Assembly: GCF_016863615.1 (NCBI RefSeq)
Contig: NZ_BOPF01000004.1
Location: 186,001-250,000 of the forward strand
Direction: 5' to 3'
From: Virgisporangium aliadipatigenens
GTDB taxonomy: Bacteria; Actinomycetota; Actinomycetes; Mycobacteriales; Micromonosporaceae
Length of the DNA stretch: 64,000 nt
The notes beneath the pieces are model-generated. The model was not told where the DNA came from and did no database searches. It was given only the letters and a program-made list of their open reading frames with translations. Shown here piece by piece: positions 42,298 through 49,708 of this stretch. The first letter of the stretch is position 1. Every line of letters begins with the position of its first letter. A program made the translations under genes and the position numbers.

Positions 42298-43047
42298 CTA
42301 GCTTCCGGCGGTTCCCATCAACCCCAGCAGCTCCGCCACCACCCGTTCGCGCGCCCCCGACGGATCCGCGATGGCCGGATCCCAGGTGCAGGCGATGTCC
42401 AGGGCCACGACCCGCCCGGTCGCCACCACCCGCCGCGCCGCTGCCACCACGTCCGCCACCGAGGCCCCACCCGGAACCGCGAAGCGAAGACCCGGCAGTT
42501 CCGACCCGTCGATGACGTCGAGATCGAGGTGCAACACGAGCGGCCCGGCCGGCAGCACGGACGACGACACCTCCGGGACCGAACACACCCGGACGGCCGA
42601 CGACGACAGATACGACGCCTCCGGCGGATCCAGGTCCCGCGCGTCGACGAGGAGCACGGACGACTCCGGTAGCGGGGAGAGCCCGAGGGCCGAGGAGATC
42701 AGATCGGGGCGGTACCCGCAGAGAAAGCGCACCGGCATCCCGCCGATGTATCCCGAGTGCGACGTCTCGATGGTCTGCACGTCGCCGTGCGCGTCGAACC
42801 ACACGAGCGCCGGCGAGATCCCGGCGGCCTGCACGCCGGCGACCGTTCCGAGGGCGACCGTGCAGTCTCCGGAGACGACGACCGCCGGGAGGGGCGACGC
42901 GGCGACGCGCGAGGCGACGGTCGAGTACAGCCCGCCGAGGCGTTCCCAGAGGTCGGCGCCGGGAAGCGGGCCGGAGCTGACGCTTCCGGCTCCGTCCAGC
43001 CCGGGCAGGTACTCGTCCAGGTGGTACGGCACCACGATCGTCGTCAC
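42298..43047 (-). CDS. Arginase/ureohydrolase-fold protein with altered metal ligand
   Basis: 249 aa, ATG start. Manganese-site motifs: 'VWFDAHGDV' (DAHxD) and 'HLDLDVIDGSE' (DxDxxD). The first motif, normally GGDHS with a metal-binding His, reads 'SGDCTVALG', so Cys replaces His. Members of this subfamily in actinomycetes share this change. It may use another metal arrangement or substrate, or be non-catalytic; arginase activity should not be assumed. Confidence 0.75.
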   Translation of the reverse strand: MTTIVVPYHLDEYLPGLDGAGSVSSGPLPGADLWERLGGLYSTVASRVAASPLPAVVVSGDCTVALGTVAGVQAAGISPALVWFDAHGDVQTIETSHSGYIGGMPVRFLCGYRPDLISSALGLSPLPESSVLLVDARDLDPPEASYLSSSAVRVCSVPEVSSSVLPAGPLVLHLDLDVIDGSELPGLRFAVPGGASVADVVAAARRVVATGRVVALDIACTWDPAIADPSGARERVVAELLGLMGTAGS

Positions 43048-43258
43048 GAGTCGGCTCCCCCTTCGCCCTGTCTGACAAATGATGGCCGGGCTCGGGCGGG
43101 CGATGTATCCCGGGGCCCGACGCCCCGAGCTGTGAATCCCGGCGCCGCCCGGCCGGGTGGCCCGGCGGGCAGCAGTGGCTGCCGCAGGACCACGACGCCG
43201 CGATGGTGAAGCCGGGCCGGCGGGCTCACCCGAGACGACGAGCCCGGCAGGCCCGAAG

Positions 43259-46210
43259 TCAAACAGGCCGTGCCAGCCGGGCCCGGACCCGCGCGGCGTC
43301 CGGATGCTCCAGCTCCTCGAGCACGGAAAGCGCCGCCGCCCAGGACTCGCGGGCCGCGTCGACGTCCCCCCGGGCGTGGTAGGTGTCGCCGAGGTGGGTG
43401 CGCGTGTTGGCGCCGCCGTACCTGTCGCCGACCTGGGCGAACAGTTCCAGCGCGGCCGTGTAGCAGTCGGCGGCCCGGGCGTACTCGCCGAGGTTGTGGT
43501 GGGCGTAGCCGAGGCTGTCGAGCGCGTTCCCCGCCCCGAAGTTGTCGCCGTTGCGGCGGTACAACTCCAGCGCCGCCGTGCCGCTTTCGACGGCGTCCGC
43601 GAAGCGGCCGAGTTTCGTCTGGTGCCAGCCGACGGCGTTCAGGGCGATGGCCTCCTCGCGGCGGTGGCCGCCGGCCCGCACGATCTCCAGCCCGCGCAGG
43701 GCGTCGTCCAGCGCGTCCGCGTACCGCCCCTGGTTGTGCGCGACCCCGCTGCGGTTGACCAGCGTCTGCGCCACCCCGAGGTCGTCCCCGGCCGCGGTGA
43801 ACAGCGACAGCGCCTGCGCCATCGACTCCGCCGCCGCCTCGAAGTGCCCGAGCCGGATCCACGCCGTGGCCCGGCTCCGATGCGCGCGGGCCTGTGCGGA
43901 GAGGTCGCCGAGCCGGCCGGCCGCGGCCGCCGCGATCTCGTGGGTCCACAGCAGGTCGTGCCAGTGCCCCTGCCGGTCCAGGAAATCGAAGAAGGCGCGC
44001 GCCAGGTCACCGGCGTAACTGTCGAGCCGATGACGTCCGACATGATCGAGCAACGCCAGCAACGCGTGATGTTCGGCGCGGAACCAGGCCAGCGCCTCCT
44101 CCGGACGGCCGGTCGCCGGCCCGGCCCCGCGCGGATACAACACTTCCGCCGCCGACCGGCCGGCGGCCAGGTAATGATCGAGCAGCCGGACGACGGCCCC
44201 GGGCGGATCGAGGGCCGCGGAGAGCTCGGCGGCGTAGGCGCGCAGCAGGTCGTGGAAGCCGTAGCGGCCCGGCCGGTCCTCGGTGACGAGGTGGGCGCGG
44301 ACCAGTTCGGCGAGGGCGGGTCGGACCGTCTCCGGCGGGGCGCCGACCAGGGCGGCCGCCGCGTCGGCGCCGAGGTCGCGTGCGGGTTGCGCGCCGAGCA
44401 GGCGAAACAGGTTCGCCGCGGCCGGGCTGAGCGCGTGGTAGCTCCACGAGAAGACCGCGCGCAGATCGGTGGCGTCGTCCCAGCCCGGTAAGGCGTCCAG
44501 GCCGCTGCCGGCCGCCCGCATCTCGGCCACCAGTTCCCTCAAAGCTTTTTGGGGGAACTGGCGAGCCAGGGCGGCGGCGATTCCGAGCGCGAGCGGCAGC
44601 CGTGCGGCCACGTCGACGATCTCATCGAGCGCGTCCGGCTCGGCGTCGGCCCGCGCGGCGCCGAGCCGGCGACGCAGCAGCCGCCGGGACTCCGCCACGG
44701 TGAGCAGGTCGACCGGGACGGGCCGGGCGCCCTCTGCGGCGACGAGGCTGGGCAGCCGGTTCCTGCTCGTGACGGCCACGAGGCAGCCCGGCGCGCCGGG
44801 CATGAGGGGCCTGACCTGCTCGGCGTCGCTGGCGTTGTCCAGGAGAACGATCATTCGTCTTCCGGCGAGCAGGCTCCGGTACAGGTTCACCTGCCCGTCC
44901 GCGTCGGCCGGCACCCGCTCCGGCGGCACACCCAGCGCCTGCAGGAACCCGCGCACCGCCTGCTCCGGCCGCAGCTTCCCGGCCCGGTCGAACCCGCGCA
45001 GGTTGACGTAGAGCTGCCCGTCGGGGAACCGTTCGGCCAGCCCGTGCAGCCAGTGCAGCGCGAGCGTGGTCTTGCCGACGCCGGCCGGTCCGGTGATGAC
45101 GCTCGGAACTCCGTCGTCGAGGCCGGCGTTCAGTTCGTCGAGCTGCCCGTCGCGCCCCACGAAAAGCGCCGTGGGCGCCGGCAGCTGCGCGGGCCGGACG
45201 GCGACCGGGTCGGGCCGCCTGCTCTCCACCGGTCCGGACGCCGCGCGGGGCACCTCCTGGCGCAGCACCTTGAGGTGGGCGGCGCGCAGGTCGGGGCCGG
45301 GTTCGACGCCGAGTTCGTCGGCGAGCCGGCGCCGCATCGTGTCGTACGTCGCCAGTGCCGCGGACTGTTCACCGGCGCCGGCCAGCGCCGTCATGAGCCG
45401 GGCGGCGAGCGCCTCGTGCAGGGGTTCCTCGGCGAGCAGGGCCTGCAGGGCGGACGCGGCGGGCCGGCCCAGCCGCAGCGCCAGATCGGCGAACCGGAGC
45501 GCCGCGTCGAGCCGCCGGTGCACGAGTGCCACGGCGGTGGGGTGCTGGCGGAGGCTGGCCCCGGCGTCGGCGACCGCCCTGCCGCGCCATACGTCGAGCG
45601 CCTCGCCGTAGCAGCGCAGGGCGTCCTCGGCGGCGTCCCGGCCGAACGCCGTCGCGGCTCGGGCGAGCAGGTCCTCGAAGAGTGCGGCGTCGACGGCGTG
45701 CGCGGGAGCGTCCAGGCGGTACCCGTCGCCGGCCCGTTCGACCCGGACGTCACCGGCGGCGCGCAGCAACCCGCGAACGGCGGTGACGTGCCCGTGCACG
45801 AGGTTGCGGCTGGTGCGGGGCGGATGCTCGGGCCACAGCACGTCGACGATCTCGTCCACCGGAACGGCGGCGTTGGGGCGCAGCGCCAGGAGCCCGAGGA
45901 GCGTGCGCCGCGCCGCCGAACCGACGCTGTGCAGCCGGCCGTCGGTGCGCACGGCCACCGGCCCGAGCACGCCGACGGTCCAGGTGGGCGCGGCCGCGCC
46001 GCGGACCGGTAGGGCGAGGTCGGTGAGGCCGAGGGCCTGGGCGAGGCGGCGGCGCGAGGCGGGGCGCGGTTCGCTGACCCGGCCCTGCTCGATGTCGCGG
46101 AGCGCGCGCACGCTGATCCCGGCCCGGTGGGCCAGCTCGTGCTGGGTGAGGCCGGCCCGGATCCGGGAATCCCGGACGGCGGCGTCGAGCGACACGGTGT
46201 CCTCGGTCAC
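43259..46210 (-). CDS. AfsR/SARP-type regulator: XRE HTH, OmpR-type winged helix, BTAD, NB-ARC, TPR
   Basis: 983 aa from GTG 46210, with GGAGGAG ~12 nt upstream. Domain order: XRE helix-turn-helix (~10-65; 'IRAGLTQHELAHRAGISVRA'), winged helix (~75-165; 'LLGLLALRPNAAVPVDEIVD'), bacterial transcriptional activator domain (~170-320; ending 'LADELGVEPGPDLRAAH'), NB-ARC ATPase with 'ITGPAGVGKTTLALHWLHG' and 'RRMIVLLDNASDAEQV', then ~7 TPR-like repeats ('ALNAVGWHQTKLGRFADAVE', 'ALDSLGYAHHNLGEYARAAD'). Such proteins sense signals by ATP-driven oligomerisation and activate secondary metabolism or other genes. No biosynthetic cluster adjoins it here. Fusion of an XRE HTH in front is less common than plain SARP. 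Confidence 0.92.
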   Translation of the reverse strand: MTEDTVSLDAAVRDSRIRAGLTQHELAHRAGISVRALRDIEQGRVSEPRPASRRRLAQALGLTDLALPVRGAAAPTWTVGVLGPVAVRTDGRLHSVGSAARRTLLGLLALRPNAAVPVDEIVDVLWPEHPPRTSRNLVHGHVTAVRGLLRAAGDVRVERAGDGYRLDAPAHAVDAALFEDLLARAATAFGRDAAEDALRCYGEALDVWRGRAVADAGASLRQHPTAVALVHRRLDAALRFADLALRLGRPAASALQALLAEEPLHEALAARLMTALAGAGEQSAALATYDTMRRRLADELGVEPGPDLRAAHLKVLRQEVPRAASGPVESRRPDPVAVRPAQLPAPTALFVGRDGQLDELNAGLDDGVPSVITGPAGVGKTTLALHWLHGLAERFPDGQLYVNLRGFDRAGKLRPEQAVRGFLQALGVPPERVPADADGQVNLYRSLLAGRRMIVLLDNASDAEQVRPLMPGAPGCLVAVTSRNRLPSLVAAEGARPVPVDLLTVAESRRLLRRRLGAARADAEPDALDEIVDVAARLPLALGIAAALARQFPQKALRELVAEMRAAGSGLDALPGWDDATDLRAVFSWSYHALSPAAANLFRLLGAQPARDLGADAAAALVGAPPETVRPALAELVRAHLVTEDRPGRYGFHDLLRAYAAELSAALDPPGAVVRLLDHYLAAGRSAAEVLYPRGAGPATGRPEEALAWFRAEHHALLALLDHVGRHRLDSYAGDLARAFFDFLDRQGHWHDLLWTHEIAAAAAGRLGDLSAQARAHRSRATAWIRLGHFEAAAESMAQALSLFTAAGDDLGVAQTLVNRSGVAHNQGRYADALDDALRGLEIVRAGGHRREEAIALNAVGWHQTKLGRFADAVESGTAALELYRRNGDNFGAGNALDSLGYAHHNLGEYARAADCYTAALELFAQVGDRYGGANTRTHLGDTYHARGDVDAARESWAAALSVLEELEHPDAARVRARLARPV

Positions 46211-46458
46211 GATGGCGGGTGCTCCTCCTGCCCCAACGGGTTGCCCGCAGCACCCGGCGAACTGCCGCTGTACTGCCGCCGCGTGTGCGGCAAACCGCCC
46301 CCGTAGCCCGCCGCGGTCGGGATCATCGCAGGTCAGAAGCGTGACCCCGGTCATACGAACCGGTCGTGCCCATCAAGATAGCGACCAGCCGGAAGCCTGT
46401 ACGTCCCGCAAAGATGGTCAGTGCGGTCACGATCCGTACCCGCCCCACGCAGACAGCG

Positions 46459-46492
46459 CGGCCCCCGGCTGGTTCACAGCTTCCGGGGGCCG
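46459..46492. terminator. Hairpin after the monooxygenase gene
   Basis: CGGCCCCCGG (46459-46468) pairs with CCGGGGGCCG (46483-46492) around a 14-nt loop, just beyond the end of the minus-strand ArsR operon. The rest of 46211-46510 is the upstream region of the AfsR-type gene and holds nothing else I can identify. Confidence 0.7.
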
Positions 46493-46510
46493 TTCTGTCG
46501 CGGGCGCCGC

Positions 46511-46792
46511 TCAGCCCGGCGCGAGGTGGTAGACCTCGGGTGGTTGCGTGGACCACTCCAGGATCGGGTCGTCGGCGATCGCGGCGAAGATCCGCTCGTA
46601 CGAGGCCTCCCACGCCTCGCGGGACTCCCAGAGCGCCAGCCCCACCAGCCGATCCGTCCGCCCGTCCGTCCACGGCCCGATCCGGATCAGCCCGGGGGAG
46701 CCCTGCGCGGCGGCGTCGACCCGCTTCATCGAGGCGAGCATGTCGTCGCGGTGCTCGGGCTTCGGATGGTGCACCACCATGTGGGCGAACAT
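46511..46792 (-). CDS. Antibiotic biosynthesis monooxygenase (ABM) domain protein
   Basis: 93 aa from ATG 46792 (MFAHMVVHHPKPEHRDDML), the ATG sharing one base with the SRPBCC stop (TGATG). Small ferredoxin-like fold with 'SPGLIRIGPWTDGRTDRLVG' and 'WESREAWEASYERIF', as in ABM-family monooxygenases or monooxygenase-like stress proteins. Cofactor and substrate are unknown. Last gene of the ArsR-SRPBCC-ABM operon. Confidence 0.75.
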   Translation of the reverse strand: MFAHMVVHHPKPEHRDDMLASMKRVDAAAQGSPGLIRIGPWTDGRTDRLVGLALWESREAWEASYERIFAAIADDPILEWSTQPPEVYHLAPG

Positions 46793-47244
46793 CAGCGCGC
46801 CCGCGCGGCGAAGAACGTCAGCAGTTCCGACCAGCCGCTGCCGTAGCCGCTCGCCCGGTCGACGCCGTCGCCGATGCGGTCCCAGCCGTGGTGCACGACG
46901 GTGACGAGGGTGTTGTCGCCGACCGGTTCGAAGTCGACCTCGACGTCGGTGCTGACGCCGGCCGGCCAATCGGGCATGCGCCAGGTGAAGTGCAGCCGCG
47001 ATCCCGGCTCCCACGCGGTGACCAGCCCGATGTCGTGCCCCTCGCCGGTGGCGGTGTCGTACACCTCGACGAGCCGGCCGCCGACGTGCGGCTCGAACCG
47101 CATCGCCTGCCCGCGCTCGGGGTCGACCCAGTAGTGGGTGCCGCGCTTCCACCAGATGCCGATGTCGGCGGTGAACACGTCGAACGCGGTCTTCGGGTCG
47201 ACCGCCACCTCGATGGAGGCGGTGGCGGTGCCGGTTGAGGTCAT
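46792..47244 (-). CDS. SRPBCC (AHSA1-like) domain protein
   Basis: 150 aa, ATG start overlapping the ArsR stop by 4 nt. Motifs of the START-like fold: 'IEVAVDPKTAFDVFTADIGI', 'GGRLVEVYDTATGEGHDIGL', 'VTAWEPGSRLHFTWRMPDWP' and 'TLVTVVHHGWDRIGD'. Such proteins bind hydrophobic ligands and commonly pair with ArsR repressors in actinobacteria. Its role is probably ligand binding or detoxification. Confidence 0.85.
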   Translation of the reverse strand: MTSTGTATASIEVAVDPKTAFDVFTADIGIWWKRGTHYWVDPERGQAMRFEPHVGGRLVEVYDTATGEGHDIGLVTAWEPGSRLHFTWRMPDWPAGVSTDVEVDFEPVGDNTLVTVVHHGWDRIGDGVDRASGYGSGWSELLTFFAARAR

Positions 47245-47606
47245 GAACTTCCTCCTTCTGTGTACCGCTCGATGACGGGCCGCTGCTCCGCGAGTTCCTT
47301 GAACGCACCCAACTGGTCCGCCCAGAACGCCTGCACCTGGTCCACCCAGGCCTGCAGTGCCACGAGGGGCTCCCGGCGGAGCTGGTACACCCGCAGCCGG
47401 GCGTCGGTCTCGACGACCTGATCGGTGATCAGTCCGGCACGGCGCAGCACCCGCAGGTGCCGGCTGACGGCCGGGGCGGTGACGGCGAACTCGGCGGCCA
47501 GCTCACCGGCCCGGCGGGGCCGCTCGCGGAGAAGCTCGACGATGCGGCGTCGGGTCGGATCGGCGAGGGCGGCGAGAGTGCTGTCCAGGTCCGTAACCAC
47601 AGACAA
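47241..47606 (-). CDS. ArsR family transcriptional regulator
   Basis: 121 aa from TTG 47606 (GTG 47600 is an alternative). Winged HTH: 'LAALADPTRRRIVELLRERP', 'AGELAAEFAVTAPAVSRHLR', 'VLRRAGLITDQVV'. There is no Cys metal site, so it is of the non-metal SRPBCC-partner type. Heads a three-gene operon with 4- and 1-nt overlaps and probably autoregulates it. Confidence 0.9.
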   Translation of the reverse strand: MSVVTDLDSTLAALADPTRRRIVELLRERPRRAGELAAEFAVTAPAVSRHLRVLRRAGLITDQVVETDARLRVYQLRREPLVALQAWVDQVQAFWADQLGAFKELAEQRPVIERYTEGGSS

Positions 47607-47633
47607 AATTATTAACTGAAGGGTTAAGGAGTT

Positions 47634-48746
47634 TCAAGCGTTCCGCACGGGCAGGTGCAGCGTGACCGTGGTGCCGGCGTCGGGGGCGGAGATCAGTGAC
47701 ACCCGCCCGCTGTGCCCCTCGGCGATCGTCTTCACCAGCGCGAGCCCGAGGCCCGCCCCCGGCAGGTGCCGCTCGCGGGCCTGCGACGCGCGGAAGAAGC
47801 GTTCGAAGAGGCGCGCCTGCTCGTCCTCGGGGATGCCCATCCCGGTGTCGGCCACGGAGACGCGCACCTCGGCGCCGTCGCGGGCGCACGCCAGCAGCAC
47901 CGTGCCGCCGCCCGGCGAGAACTTGACCGCATTGCCCACCAGGTTGCGCAGGGCCCGTTCGAGCTGGACCGGGTCGCCGGTCACCAGCGGCACGTCGGCC
48001 GGCACGTCCCGCACGAGGCGCAGCCCCTCCGGCAGCCCGGGCCGGATCGCGCTGTCGACCCGTTCGAGCACGTCCGGGAGGTGGACCGGTTCGGCCGACG
48101 GGGTGAACTCCCCGGCGTCCACCCGAGCGAACGCCAGCAGGTCGTCGACGAGCGTGAGCAAACGGGCCCCGTTGTTGCCGATCGCGTCGACCATGCGCCG
48201 CTGCATCGCGTCCAGGCCACCGGCGTCGCCGCCGAGCAGCAGTTCGGTGTAGCCCTGGATGCTGGTGAGCGGTGTGCGCAGCTCGTGCGAGACGGTCGCG
48301 ATGAGGTCGGACTTGAGCCGCTCGAGCTGATGCCGTTCGACCGCAAGAACGTCGTCGAGCGTGACCTCCCGCAGGACCGCGACCACCCGGCGCCGCAGCG
48401 GTCGGGCGTCCATGCGCAGCACCCGATCGTCGGGCAGTCGCAGGTCGGCGGCGGCGCGCCGGCCGCGCGCGGCGTGCGCGATCGGCAGCTCGCGCGGCAC
48501 CAGCGCCAGCCCCTCCACCGTCCGGAACTCCCGCAGCGGCAGGTCGCGCAGATCCCGCGGAACGCCCCGCAGCCCGAGCAGCCGCACCGCGGCGGCGTTG
48601 CACAGCACCACCCGACCGTCCGGCCGCGCGACGAACACGCCCTCCGCGACGGCGTCCAGCACCTCGGGCAGCGGGTCGGCCCCGGTGAGCCCTCGACCCA
48701 CCGAACGCAGCACCCCGCGCAGCGTCTGTCCCATCACCCTTGCCAT
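47634..48746 (-). CDS. Orphan PAS-domain sensor histidine kinase
   Basis: 370 aa. No clear membrane segment, so probably cytosolic. A PAS-like domain (~28-135; 'VLDAVAEGVFVARPDGRVVL') precedes a HisKA domain with phospho-acceptor 'SDLIATVSHELRTPLTSIQG' and an HATPase domain with N box 'LRNLVGNAVKFSPGG', G1 'VADTGMGIPEDE', F box 'LFERFFRAS' and G2 'GAGLGLALVK'. No response regulator adjoins; its partner must be elsewhere. Divergent from a PIN-like gene. Confidence 0.92.
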   Translation of the reverse strand: MARVMGQTLRGVLRSVGRGLTGADPLPEVLDAVAEGVFVARPDGRVVLCNAAAVRLLGLRGVPRDLRDLPLREFRTVEGLALVPRELPIAHAARGRRAAADLRLPDDRVLRMDARPLRRRVVAVLREVTLDDVLAVERHQLERLKSDLIATVSHELRTPLTSIQGYTELLLGGDAGGLDAMQRRMVDAIGNNGARLLTLVDDLLAFARVDAGEFTPSAEPVHLPDVLERVDSAIRPGLPEGLRLVRDVPADVPLVTGDPVQLERALRNLVGNAVKFSPGGGTVLLACARDGAEVRVSVADTGMGIPEDEQARLFERFFRASQARERHLPGAGLGLALVKTIAEGHSGRVSLISAPDAGTTVTLHLPVRNA

Positions 48747-48788
48747 CGGCCGGAAGGGCGCCGAGGTGATCGAACATGTGTTCTAATA

Positions 48789-49334
48789 ATGATCGTGGAA
48801 TCCTCGACGGGAGCTCGTGTACTGCACATGCACCTCGGTGGGCTGCCCGCCCGCGTCCCGGCTGACCGCGCCGCCCGCCGGCGTCCCGTTCCGCAGCGGC
48901 GTCCCGCCCTGCACGCCGTGCCCGACCCCGAGCCGCCGGCCCCGACCGCCGCCGGCGGCTGGGTGCTCGACGTGAGCGCCCTCGTCGCGTTCGCCGACGC
49001 CACCACCTATGCGGCCAGCGTGCTCGCGATGGCGCACCGGGACGGCCGGATCCTGCTCGTTCCGCTGCCGGCGCTGGCCGTCGCCGCGGCCCGCCGCCCG
49101 GACCCGGTTTCCGAGCGGCGATTGCGCGACCTGATCGACGGCCCGGCGGTCGTCGCCGTCGACGGTCGGCTCGCCCGCGGACGCCTCTTCGAGCGGCTCG
49201 TCGACCGGTCCGGCGGCGACCGGCTCGCGGCGCTCGTCGTGCTGCTCGCGACGGAGCGAAACTGGCCCGTGCTGACCGAGCGCGGCGAGTCCCTCCGGCG
49301 CCTGCGGCCGGACCTTCTCGTGATCCCGTCGTGA
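48789..49334 (+). CDS. PIN-like domain protein
   Basis: 181 aa from ATG 48789. The N-terminal ~50 residues are Pro/Arg-rich. Then 'WVLDVSALVAFADATTYAAS' resembles the first acidic motif of PIN nucleases (LDxSAL), and 'NWPVLTERGESLRRLRPDLL' resembles the end of the fold. Middle acidic residues are not clearly conserved, so catalytic activity is doubtful. No antitoxin gene is adjacent, so a toxin role is not supported. It starts 42 nt from the divergent histidine kinase. Confidence 0.55.
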   Translation: MIVESSTGARVLHMHLGGLPARVPADRAARRRPVPQRRPALHAVPDPEPPAPTAAGGWVLDVSALVAFADATTYAASVLAMAHRDGRILLVPLPALAVAAARRPDPVSERRLRDLIDGPAVVAVDGRLARGRLFERLVDRSGGDRLAALVVLLATERNWPVLTERGESLRRLRPDLLVIPS

Positions 49335-49502
49335 TCTCCGGGCGGTGAGGATCGGCCGTTCCGGTGCTGTGGAAGTGACCGAAAGGCCGAAACGTGCGGA
49401 TCGAGCGGTCGGCGCGCGAAGAAGGGTTATGCCTGCGGTTTTGCCTGTGGCACCATCGGGGATATCTACCCACCAAGGGCCGTGTGGCACAGGAGCGACG
49501 TG

Positions 49503-49664
49503 ATGAGCAAGAAATCTGTACGTCGGTGGGTGGCCAGCGCTGCGGTCCTCGCGGGAATCGCTTTCGGTGTGGTCGTCGGGGCCGGGACCCAGTCCGACAG
49601 CTACCACGTGACCGAAGGCGACATCTATTGGACCGGTGGCGCATCGGTATCCGTCCTGCGGTAG
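49503..49664 (+). CDS. Small exported or membrane-anchored peptide, unknown function
   Basis: 53 aa, ATG 49503 with GGAG 6-7 nt upstream. A basic start (MSKKSVRRW) is followed by a hydrophobic helix (VASAAVLAGIAFGVVVGAG) and a short tail (TQSDSYHVTEGDIYWTGGAS). It looks like an uncleaved signal anchor or small secreted peptide; 44 nt before the GGDEF-EAL gene and probably co-transcribed. Confidence 0.6.
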   Translation: MSKKSVRRWVASAAVLAGIAFGVVVGAGTQSDSYHVTEGDIYWTGGASVSVLR

Positions 49665-49708
49665 CTGTTTCCAGCCGCTGCGGCTAAAGCACAACGGCTG
49701 GGGGGTCG

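Noticed and set aside
48789-49334. PIN toxin of a toxin-antitoxin pair
   Set aside because: No adjacent small antitoxin gene, and the central catalytic acids are not evident.
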